Assembly: GCA_964017235.1 (NCBI GenBank)
Contig: OZ024940.1
Span: 4,774,001 to 4,838,000, forward strand
Length of the DNA stretch: 64,000 nucleotides
Direction: 5' to 3'
Origin: Sabellastarte sp. h YS-2021
Lineage: Eukaryota > Annelida > Polychaeta > Sabellida > Sabellidae
Below the pieces are notes generated by a model, which saw only the letters and a list, made by a program, of their open reading frames with translations, was not told where the DNA came from and searched no databases. This document shows positions 32,143-41,798 of the stretch, in pieces. Position 1 is the stretch's first letter. Every line of letters begins with the position of its first letter. Made by a program: the position numbers and the translations under genes.

Positions 32143-32362
32143 TTTGTTTTACGGTGCATTCAACAGCTAGGGTCATATTGTGACGGGTAGTTTACGGGTG
32201 GAGGAACCAGTGCATACCAGTTGGTCAAGATTCTGCACTGTAAACCACCGGGCATCGGCAAGTAACTACCAACTTTCCAACATGAAGTGCCCGGCCGAGA
32301 CTTCAACCAACGACCTCAGAGGTTGTAGGCTAGCACTCTAACCTCTACACCACCGAGCCCCC
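32143..32362 (-). repeat. tRNA-derived SINE (family A), degenerate copy
   Basis: Same order of blocks as 35527-35759: GTTTTACGGTGCATTCAACA, TGACGGGTAGTTTACGG, TCTGCACTGTAAACC, GGCAAGTAACTACCAACTTT, then a tRNA-like head ending CACCGAGCCCCC. More diverged than the others. Confidence 0.75.
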
Positions 32363-32914
32363 TTTTGCATCCATTAAGGTTGAATATCAGAGTCACAGTA
32401 AACTAAACTCTGCAAGTTTAAACATTAGAGGTTTATCAGAAGTATGGGTTAGTACTTGTCTTGAAAATACAAGTGTGTTCTTGATAAGAAATATTTAACT
32501 AGGCATGCCAAAATGAAAAAGATACGAAAAAGGGGGAAAAATAAAGTGTCAACATGAAAAATATAACCCAGGAAAAGAATTAACACAATTAGAGTTCTTA
32601 AGTAATATATTATTTTATTAACAGTTCAAAAATACATAACTTCTGCATATAACAGTACAATAAATATAATACAATAATAAACGGGTGCGGATGAAAAACG
32701 AAATGGACATATCTTGTGAAATTGATACTTCTGTGTCTTTCAATGAGGAAATCAATAAATACTTACATATCCGTGTATTTCATTAAATTTTCTTTCTTTA
32801 TCAATACATAAACTGACAAACACTTTTATAACAGGAAATATAAAGCATCCCCTGGACAGCTGTACAATTTTTGTTAAAGATTTTGTATATCCAAGGACTG
32901 TCCCCGTAACATAT

Positions 32915-33000
32915 AGTAAACTCTGTATAACTACAACCTCCATCTACACAGGATTTGGGTCTAGTCACGGCTAACTTCCACTCTATACAGTACACTTTAC
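32915..33000. repeat. Isolated monomer of the 75-bp satellite
   Basis: AAACTCTGTATAACTACAACC.., CACAGGATTTGGGTCTAG and GGCTAACTTCCACTCTATAC match one unit of the array at 39216-40020. Another fragment is at 34165-34200. Confidence 0.75.
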
Positions 33001-33005
33001 ACATA

Positions 33006-33380
33006 CCGTATTTATCCGTATAAACACCCACCCACCCCTTCTTAACCCTTGAAAAGTTCATATTTCGGGGTTTTACATTCGTCTCAACAGCCACCAGCCT
33101 CGCGATTCCGAAAAAGATGCATTTTAGTACTTCCCAATCGAATACCGCTTACGAGAAATAAAGAAAATCACAACAAAACATGGCAATTTTGATCACAAAC
33201 GCAAGGAAATCTGCTAAAATACGAGATATACTTTATAATTTCTTCAAATTTAAGGTTTGTTTCCAATATTTTAAGCTCTCCGGCCATTATACATGCTGGC
33301 AAGCGAGATCAAGGCTGTACATGTCCAGTATTGCCCATTGCCACTGGACTCGAGCGTTAATATTTTTTATCTTTAACAGT

Positions 33381-33413
<33 letters not shown>

Positions 33414-33455
33414 AAAAATGCATCGCCCCCGGAGTGTTTATACGAATAAATACGG
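33006..33455. mobile_element. 450-bp TA-flanked MITE with a 29-C run inside
   Basis: Inverted tips CCGTATTTATCCGTATAAAC and, inverted, CCGTATTTATTCGTATAAAC, each followed by ACAC. TA on both sides (33004-33005, 33456-33457) fits a Tc1/mariner or pogo-type target. A run of 29 C lies at 33383-33411. No transposase frame. Confidence 0.87.
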
Positions 33456-35448
33456 TACTTTACACTGTATACTTAAAACCTCCAATATCCAGAGCATCTG
33501 CTTCTAGGTATGATTAATTTTTACAAACAGACCAAAGACACAGGCATTATCAAATGTTTGGATTCAGATCAAATTTGGTATCAGATATACGTGAATTTAA
33601 CTTGTACTGGTTCTATTTATGCAGAGTCCACTTAACAAGACAGGGCTTTGGGAGAACAAAACCATTTACATCTGAGAAACTTCACAATAAAGCAATACTT
33701 CTAGCTTCCTACTAATAATGGCAGACAAAATGCTGAAAAATTCATTGTAAAACTCTTCTGAAAAGTTAATAAATATAAAATTTTTTTTAAATTTTTTTAG
33801 ATTTTGATGCAACCATTTAATCAGGCGACATTTCTTCACCCTAGTAATATCATTCTGGAACTATTATTTACTAACTTTATGTGAATTATAGTTTGATCGA
33901 ATTGCCTACTCTTCCCCCCTGAGCCCTGATTTAGATTAAAACCTAGAACCTCACAAGAAGAGGGCAAGCAGGAAACCAACCTGACTAAGTGCCTTACTGC
34001 CTAGTGGGCAGTGCCTACCCTTCTCAACAATGACCCTGTACCCGACCTTTATTTTGTTCTTAGTACAAAGTTGAAAAACAAGAGGAGTACCTTTTGTACC
34101 ATGTACCCTTCCTTCAGAGGGTACTGTTTGCATTTCTTTACTTTTTTATCCACCATATCCAGTCGACTCTGTATAACTCGAATCCAGCTATATCCACATA
34201 ATCCTAACTGATTCAATTAAAGACAATTATAATAACTGACAAAACAATTCAAAAACAAAACAACACACAGAGGAACAACGACAGTCAGTAAAACAAACGG
34301 GTTAATGATGATAAATAGCTTTTTTTCTCTCTGTAGATAGAAATAAATGCAAATCTCTCCGAATGTTAGTGGAATAACTGAAGACACACCGTAAACTCCA
34401 TTTCATGGAGACAACAGAACTGAGACACAAACAGAAATACATTCTTTGAACCATGTACTGTACACCCTCCATCATCTGACCTTACTGAGAGAGAAACACC
34501 GTGTTCTGCTAATAGAAGATTTTTTAAAAAAAATTTAAAGAGCTATTTTAGTAGAAATACAGAAGGGAAATGCAAATTTGGCAGAGATAGTGTGGAAATG
34601 ATGTTCATTAAATTGAATATTGGGGGGTGGGGGTGGGTGGGGGGTGGGGGTGGGGTGGGGGTGGGTGGGGGGGGGGGGGTGTGTGTGTGTTATGTCCCAG
34701 TTAATAGCCAGGGTCATATATAGGGACAGGTCATCAGCATTTGCCAATTGTGGGGCTTGAACCCGCATACAGAGGTGACAGGTCAGATAATTGAGGTATT
34801 GCCACATATTATATTCTTGTTAATTTGCTCTGTAATTTAAACAACAAATCTATAGAACAATTTTCATGCTATAGCTTAATTAGAACTGACTACATTTGTA
34901 TAACACGTAATTTTCTGACTAAACACATTTTTGTGACCATTTTAATTAAAACATTTGATGCCGTAAATCAACACAACTGAAGCACAAACTGTTTAGCTGT
35001 GATTGTTTTTGGGGTTTTTTTCGTTGTAATATTACATGACATTCCTTGCATAATAACATGCAATGACCAAAACATAACCTACATATCAATTAGATGCCGT
35101 AAAACTGCCAACAAACTCACACGTCAGAGAGCTTTTAAGATGCAACTGCACAACATCTATTGTGGGGGACCTGACAAAACAAAAAGAACCTCATCTTTGT
35201 ACTAGTGATTGCGATTGGTTAAACTTTTCAGATACATACATACACACACACGCAAACATGTACTTCCTCTTTGTGCTGGTTTACGGCACTAGCTAAATAA
35301 CTACGCTAAGTACTTGTCGATTTTATGAGCCACACTGGTCACAGGAGCAAGATATGTTTCAATACGTATTGACACGTCGGACAACTAAGCACGTTGGTAG
35401 ATACAATCACATTGAAGGGACGATATTTAACAACAACAAGGCTGAAAT
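33456..35448. other. Intergenic sequence with a G-rich block and SINE relic
   Basis: A purine block of G and T at 34621-34690 is G-quadruplex prone. 34700-34805 resembles the tRNA-like relic at 19728-19835 (GGCTTGAACCCGCATACAGAGG). No gene seen. Confidence 0.45.
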
Positions 35449-35820
35449 TTGTTCCAGTCTACATGTGCAAGCTGCAAAGCAACGAGAAACACGATCGTGT
35501 ACAAGAGTGAGTCCAGAGACAAAACTATTTATTTATTTGGGGTTTTACGTCGCTTTCAACACTGTACAGGTCATATCACGACGGGTAGTTGGAAGGGCAG
35601 AGGAAACCAGTACATACAGTTTGTCAGGGTTCTGTACTGTAAACTGCCGACCAACGGCAAGCAACTACCAGCTTTCCCACTTGAGGCCATGCCGGGAATC
35701 GAACCCCGGCCTCAGAGGTAGGAGGCGAGAGTGTTACCACTCTGCAACGTGGCCCCCGGGAGACAAAACTAAAGCGACCTGTACAAACGGAGCCTCGGAG
35801 ACAGCTTGCACTTAACAGAA
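35449..35820 (-). repeat. 5S-related SINE relic split by a family A SINE
   Basis: 35449-35526 (CTACATGTGCAAGCTGCAAAGC.. to CCAGAGACAAAACT) and 35760-35820 (GAGACAAAACTAAAGCG.. to AGCTTGCACTTAAC) are the two ends of the element seen whole at 43551-43759. Its 5S-like centre is missing here. The family A SINE inserted into it, duplicating GAGACAAAACT. Confidence 0.65.
35527..35759 (-). repeat. tRNA-derived SINE (family A) with 11-bp target duplication
   Basis: Flanked by GAGACAAAACT at 35516-35526 and 35760-35770. On the minus strand the head has GAGTGGTAACACTCTCGCC (A box) and GGTTCGATTCCCGGC, a perfect B box. The body has GGTAGTTGCTTGCCGTTGGTC, and the tail ends GTTGAAAGCGACGTAAAACC then AAATAAATA. 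Confidence 0.92.
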
Positions 35821-36415
35821 CTTACATTTAGTATGTGCAATTAACACAAGTAATATTGATATTGACAAACTGGAATACCTGGGTTACCTCTAAATACCAA
35901 TTCTCCACATACTATATTGAAAGGGGTTTTCGGATGAATTTTTGGTGTTTTCAACTTTCAACATTTAACTTTCACAAGATGTGGTCGAATGACGACAACC
36001 TTGAAGAAAATAAGAAACTTCTGCGACAAATTTGTCTTTTCGGCGTGAAACTGGACAAAAATAATTAATGTTATTAAATTTTCCAAGTTTATAAATATTT
36101 ATAGAAACAGGTCCCTGACTTTACTCTAAAGGGAGTCATTCTGTAAGATATGCGATACATTTTCGGGGGTTTTTGTGTGAGGTGTATTTATATAAAGTAC
36201 CCACCACATACAGGGTAGTATATAAACGTTTAAAAACAGCTTCTTCAATTTTCCACCATGTTCAGGGACGTTATTACACACTACAACAGCCATATGTACA
36301 CTAGTTACAGAGCCAAAGCATTATTTACGCCCACGCAAACTATTATCACACCTCACATCTGGGGTTTCTTTACATGTAATATGTTTTTGTTTTTTTTAAT
36401 ATTTAACTCTTGATC
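35821..36415. other. Intergenic sequence, nothing recognised
   Basis: AT-rich sequence with no exon or repeat end visible. Confidence 0.4.
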
Positions 36416-36418
36416 TTA

Positions 36419-36928
36419 TACCCCTTTCACACTACAGGTAACCCGCATTTGGAGAAACGTACCTGTCCCTGAATCACCGCCTGACGTCTGTATGCGACCT
36501 GAGGAGTCGGAGGCGATCCCTCCATTACCTTGCGCGTGCTACCAGAGTTTTAAAATATTTGAAAGGATGCGCAGACGATTTTGCGTTTGCGCGTATGAAT
36601 ATTTTTCTATGGTAACCGAAGGTGTGGTCCACGGTGTACATAAGGTTGTGATTCGGTCGTCTTTCGGTGTAATACGGCGACATAAGGTGAGTTAATGTAT
36701 TAATCGTTTTGCCTAAGGTGAGCTAAGGTTAATGGAGATTGCTTCTCGGTGAACAACACTTGTAGTAATGTCATCCTACTGTTATTGACGGTTAAAAAAA
36801 TGTGTCCATTCAGTGACCGTCCGCCTGTAGTGTGAATACCTCAGACGAAATGGGACGACCTGAGGGGCGGTTCCGCCACCGAGAAAACTTCTAACCGCGG
36901 GACGGCCACCTGTAGTGTGAAAGGGGCA
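36419..36928. mobile_element. PIF/Harbinger-like MITE, 510 bp, TTA target duplication
   Basis: Tips TACCCCTTTCACACTACAGG and, inverted, TGCCCCTTTCACACTACAGG. TTA stands at 36416-36418 and again at 36929-36931, the three-base target of Harbinger elements. The interior is unusually GC-rich for this window. A 67-codon frame inside has no recognisable domain. Confidence 0.85.
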
Positions 36929-37317
36929 TTAGATTTTCAAAATAAGCAGAACTCTGTTTATAGGAATTCTTTCTCTCTTTTTTGGTAGATCTGAAGCAAG
37001 CTTATACTATTAGACCGGCATTTTCCTCATGTGTGTGTGTCTGTGCGTGTGGTATGCATCTTGCATTTATATTTCTGTATTTTGGTGGCAAATAAATTAA
37101 CATAACTAATAAGCCCTCATTTGTTACCCGATTTAAAAAAATTCTTTCCTCACTGTCGTCAGTTGAATGAGAAACAAATTTTGATACCAAATACCCTGAA
37201 ACATCTTCCAAATATGTGCGTCTTATCTTCCTTGCGGACAGTCTGCGCCTTGCATAAAAGTTCGCTCCCTACTCAAAAAAATAAACATAAGCTGCATCCG
37301 CAACCCATGCACAAGGA

Positions 37318-37552
37318 TTTTTATTTATTTGGGGTTTTACGTCGCTTTCAACACTGTACAGGTCATATCATGACGGGTAGTTGGAAGGGCAGAGGAAACC
37401 AGTACATACAGTTCGTTAGGGTTCTGTACTGTAAACTGCCGACCAACGGCAAGCAACTACCAGCTTTCCCACTTGAGGCCATGCCGGGAATCGAACCCCG
37501 GCCTCAGAGGTGGGAGGCGAGAGTGTTACCACTCTCCCACCGTGGCCCCTAC
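37318..37552 (-). repeat. tRNA-derived SINE (family A) with 14-bp target duplication
   Basis: Nearly identical to the 35527 copy and flanked by CCCATGCACAAGGA at 37304-37317 and 37553-37566. The promoter boxes are intact. Close similarity and a perfect duplication mark a recent insertion. Confidence 0.93.
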
Positions 37553-37566
37553 CCCATGCACAAGGA

Positions 37567-38414
37567 ACAAGTCCTTCTATAACTATAGTGTTAGAATTTT
37601 GGGCCACAAGCCGCATACCACACCCACACAGACATGGACAAGTACACTTACTGGAATGCTGTTGGTCTCTCTCTCTCAAGAATTCACTGTACAAAGCTCA
37701 GTGATAATTTGAACAACAGGTAACCAGGAAATAGCCAATAAAGAAATCACTGTAGAACACTTTTTTTTAAACGCGAAAATGAACCCACTCATAGCCACTT
37801 GGAAAGTATACTACTAAGACAATACTGATGAAAGTTCTCTTGATTCTTGCACTGATTACCTTCTGATAACAAAATCTTGTGATCTGAAGAGGTCTTCAAA
37901 GCTGATTACACCGTCAATAGGCACTGATAAAGTAAAGGGCCATTAACTTGAACCAGATGTTAAATTTAAACCACATATTAAATTGAACTGAACAATAAGC
38001 CAACCTGAATATTAACTTGAACCAAACAACACAGTAAACCACACAATAATTTGATCGAGGCGTTAATGTTTTTACTAGATATTCACACCATTACAATGAG
38101 TGTAACAATGAGGGAGATCAAATAAAGTTACTGGGTGGCTGAAATAGTCCCATACTGTGCGTACACTGCTTACACTCCAGTTAATTTTATCAGAAATATT
38201 CAAGATTTTCTACAGTCAAATGAGGGAGTAATTGTCTATTTTGTATTGGTCTTGTTCATACTTCAGGATGTGGAGGGACATTTTAGCCCGATTATCAACA
38301 CTGTATATCTCTCTGTTCATAACGGTCTCAAGTATTAAGGCAACACTATCCTTCAACTTGGACTAAGCGAGGCTCGATTGAGTGATTTGGGTCTGGGTTT
38401 GGATTTTGCACAAC
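37567..38414. other. Intergenic sequence, no gene seen
   Basis: AT-rich sequence with repeated AACTTGAACCA-type words at 37940-38035. No exon recognised. Confidence 0.4.
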
Positions 38415-38605
38415 TAGAGTAAGAAATCTAAAATTCGCCACATAAACTAATTGAGGTGAGATTTGTTAAATGTACAGTAAATTTAGGCTTTTTGAACTGA
38501 AAAACACCAAATTTAAGACAAAACATCGTTTTCTTAATAAAATTAACTAAGGTTTTAGAGGTGGCGAATATTAGATTCCTGGCGAATTTTAGATTTCTTA
38601 CTCTA
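38415..38605. repeat. TA-type MITE 'GAGTAAGAAATC', copy 2, core inverted
   Basis: A 191-bp element with tips TAGAGTAAGAAATCTAAAA and, inverted, the same sequence. Its inner part (GTTTTAGAGGTGGCGAATAT, GAGGTGAGATTTGTT) runs opposite to copies 1 and 3, which simply means it lies in reverse orientation between near-identical tips. Confidence 0.88.
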
Positions 38606-39215
38606 CATCAGTTGCTGTTAAGATCTATAGAGGAAATTGTTGCTTGTGCGTTTCTGAAAAATTTATTCAGAATTTGCAACATCTTGAACTATTTTCCCCG
38701 AACATGGTAACATCAAGCCTTTGTCGAGGCTAACACGAGCATACACTGAAAGTGAGGAACACGGAAGTCCCTTTAGACTGTAATAAATATGTCATACATA
38801 TTAAAAACTTCCTCAATTAATGCAAAGTTTTCAGGTACACCCAACTCTCTATTTAAAACGGATGACATCACCAGCAAGTCAGACTGGAGAAACTCAATGT
38901 TCTCTGTGAGAAATCAGTCTTAAAAAGAAAATCCTTTTGGGACATGGCGACACTTTTTCCAAAGAAAAATTTTAATAAGTCTAATCCTTTGTGCACACTA
39001 AAAATCACACAATAACAAATCCCATAAAGAAAGTATATATATTTTTATCTCTTTGTAACTCCCACGACATATTTTTTACTTTTCCTCATTGTGAGCGATT
39101 GCGATCAGTAAGCTAAACACAAGACACTGTAAACACTGAACAAATAGATATCCTGTCAATTTTTCTGCAATCTTTAATTCTTCTTTGTGTTAATATCTTC
39201 AGCCTTTGAATTACA

Positions 39216-40020
39216 GTAGACTCTGTATAAGTAGAACCTCCAATATCCACAGGATTTGGTTCTAGTTATGGCTAACTTCCACTATATACAGTAGACTCTG
39301 TATAACTAAAACCTCCAATATCCACAGGATTTGGTTCTAGTTATGGCTAACTTCCACTGTATACAGTAGACTCTGTATAACTAAAACCTCCAATATCCAC
39401 AGGATTTGGTTCTAGTTATGGCTAACTTCCACTGTATACATTAGACTCTGTATAACTAGACCCTCCAATATCCACATGATTTGGTTCTAGTTATGGCTAA
39501 CTTCCACTGTATACATTAGACTCTGTATAACTAGACCCTCCAATATCCACAGGATTTGGTTCTAGCTATGGCTAACTTCCACTATATACAGTAGACTCTG
39601 TATAACTAGAACCTCCAATATCCACAGGATTTGGTTCTAGTTATGGCTAACTTCCACTATACACAGTAGACTCTGTATAACTAGAACCTCCAATATCCAC
39701 AGGATTTGGTTCTAGTTATGGCTAACTTCCACTATACACAGTAGACTCTGTATAACTAGAACCTCCAATATCCACAGGATTTGGTTCTAGTTATGGCTAA
39801 CTTCCACTATACACAGTAGACTCTGTATAACTAGAACCTCCAATATCCACAGGATTTGGTTCTAGTTATGGCTAACTTCCACTATATACAGTACACTCTG
39901 TATAACTAGAACCTCCAATATCCACAGGATTTGGTTCGAGTTCTGGCTAACTTCCACTATATACAGTTGACTCTGTATAACTAGAACCTCCAATATCCAC
40001 AGGATTGGGTTCTAGTTAGT
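39216..40020. repeat. 75-bp tandem array, 10-11 copies
   Basis: The unit starts GTAGACTCTGTATAACTAGA and contains CCAATATCCACAGGATTTGG and TTATGGCTAACTTCCACTAT. The period is exactly 75 bp at the positions checked (39216, 39291, 39366, 39441). Single monomers occur at 32915 and 34165. The unit resembles the tips of pogo-like MITEs in its ACTCTGTATAA/CCTCCAATATCC words. Confidence 0.95.
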
Positions 40021-40175
40021 GCTTACTTCCACTTACATCTTCAAACTGAAACATTTTCTCTCGTTGAGACCGCAAACTGTTTCTACCAGGGTTGGGTCTT
40101 AGTACCAATAAAAGTACTTAGTACAAGTACTTTTAAAATGTTGTCGTACAAGTACCAGTATGTTTTCTACTTACG

Positions 40176-40384
40176 CCTAAGTTTAACTTGGACTGATTCT
40201 AGTGATACAGAGTCTAATGTAAGCCAGCCTAAGTTTAACTTGGACTGATTCTAGTGATACAGAGTCTAATGTAAGCCAGCCTAAGATTAACTTGGACTGA
40301 TTCTAGTGATACAGAGTCTAATGTAAACCAGCCTAAGTTTAACTTGGACTGATTCTAGTGATACAGAGTCTAATGTAAGCCAGC
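40176..40384. repeat. 52-bp tandem array, four copies
   Basis: Unit CCTAAGTTTAACTTGGACTG.. to ..TCTAATGTAAGCCAG, four nearly perfect copies, about 155 bp after the 75-bp array. Confidence 0.95.
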
Positions 40385-41562
40385 ATGCACATCGTACTTA
40401 CAGAGTAGATTTCTTTCAGTTAATTCATGCAAAAATAAATAAAAACAAAATACAAATGAAACTCTTACACTAATAGAAAATAGAATATTACCTTCATTGT
40501 GAAAGTAAATATCTCGATTTGTGGCTCAATAAAATAATCTGGAATGTAATAATAAGTTGCATCTAATTTGCTTCAATAATTTTGTAAAAGCTCAAAAGCA
40601 AATTTATACAAATATTCAACATATAGACACACAAATGGGAAGAATTATGTGAAAAATGATATGAGGCTGGGTCGACATCCGGCATTTTCAATGCACCAAA
40701 ATACTAATACTAATACAAGGATTTGCACGCCCAGTACTTTTCATCGAAAATTCAAAAGTGACATAATTCATTGTGGGAGTCCACTTTCGTACATGCATGC
40801 TATCGTTAAATAAAAATTTTTTCACACAATATAAACTATACAGATTACACACAGTTATACACAGATAAGCACTTTAATTGTATTCCTATCACAAACAATT
40901 CAAAAAAGAATTTATTTATAGCTGTAAATTTCACTTTCGCTTCCCCATTAAAAAAGGCACATTCTTTCAGTTTCTTTGTTATATTTTTGCACAATGAAGC
41001 CTTTAAAAACAGAGGTGTGGACAGAGAGATCTAATAACCACCACAAAAATGAACATTACGTCAATTTTGCACCACAATGGAGTATACATTTAAACATTAC
41101 CACTGTCAGTAATTAAGCCATCTGAAGTACATCTTTAAGAGAAAATTTGCAAAAAAAAGTATAAATATAACACAAGAATGAAAGAGTACTTTTTGGTACT
41201 CTGAATGTCTAATTAATCTGTTCTTTTATGAGTACTTAAGAGTACTTCTTGAAGCCCTCTACCAAAACTTTGCAACAAAACGTGTAACTTGTATTATACC
41301 CCCTGAAAAACTTAATTTCCAACAAAATTGTTCACGTTTGTGGCGAATACTAAATTCCTTACTCCACAACTGAGTAGAAGAGACATTTTGCCAACCCTTA
41401 ACACAATTTTTCTTCGAGAGAAGTCTAAAAAAAAAAACTAGGAGGGGGACGGACGGATGCAAGAATAGAGGGGATAGCATTCCTACTGAAAAGGATCGAG
41501 GGGGGTAAGCCCCAATCACACTTCATCAGATTCCCTTTAATCTTCCAACACACACCTCTGAT
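40385..41562. other. Sequence downstream of the CNC gene, no separate gene seen
   Basis: May contain the 3' UTR of the CNC gene on the minus strand if the near polyadenylation signal is not used. A tip fragment of the GAGTAAG MITE (GGCGAATACTAAATTCC) lies at 41342-41365. Confidence 0.4.
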
Positions 41563-41568
41563 TTTATT
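41563..41568 (-). terminator. Candidate polyadenylation signal of the CNC gene
   Basis: Minus-strand AATAAA about 40 nt after the stop codon, just beyond the poly-G tract. So short a 3' UTR is unusual, so a more distal site may be used. Confidence 0.3.
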
Positions 41569-41588
41569 TTTTTTCCACTGCCGCTGCT

Positions 41589-41608
41589 CCCCCCCCCCCC
41601 CCCCCCCC
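41589..41608. repeat. 20-bp poly-C (poly-G in the CNC transcript) abutting the stop codon
   Basis: Twenty C on the + strand end at the base next to the complement of the TGA stop. In the CNC mRNA this is a run of 20 G starting directly after the stop. Confidence 0.95.
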
Positions 41609-41798
41609 TCACTTCTTGTCCTCCCTGCCTCCCTTCCTTTTCCTGCCTCTCTTCAGCTCGGGGTCCTGTGCAGCCGCGCCCGTCGCAGCCGTCGTCTGGT
41701 TGCTGTTTCTGGGCATGAGGAACACGCTCCCGTCTGCCGTGTGCTGCAGTGTGTACTCACTCGGGTTATATGGACGCCCGTTCTCATCCCGAAGTGAC
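41609..41798 (-). CDS. cnc/NFE2L: CNC exon 13: C-terminal Neh3-like end
   Basis: Acceptor CTCAAG|GTCACT completes an arginine and continues [19 protein letters not shown] and VFLMPRN, the conserved C-terminus, followed by a Lys/Arg tail. The stop TGA at 41611-41609 is followed at once by 20 G on the coding strand. Confidence 0.93.

Noticed and set aside
35354-35815. A 153-codon frame
   Set aside because: It reads through the family A SINE and 5S-related SINE relic. The frame at 37121-37582 has the same origin, sharing its SINE-derived peptide.
36492-36695. A 67-codon frame inside the Harbinger-like MITE
   Set aside because: Too short, without a DNA-binding or nuclease motif; probably chance in a GC-rich interior.
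37470-37552. A possible tRNA gene on the minus strand
   Set aside because: The A and B boxes are those of the SINE head: it is fused to a SINE body and tail and occurs in several copies. The same holds at 30680-30735.
39216-40384. A CRISPR-like array
   Set aside because: The units are contiguous tandem repeats without unique spacers, and the genome is eukaryotic.
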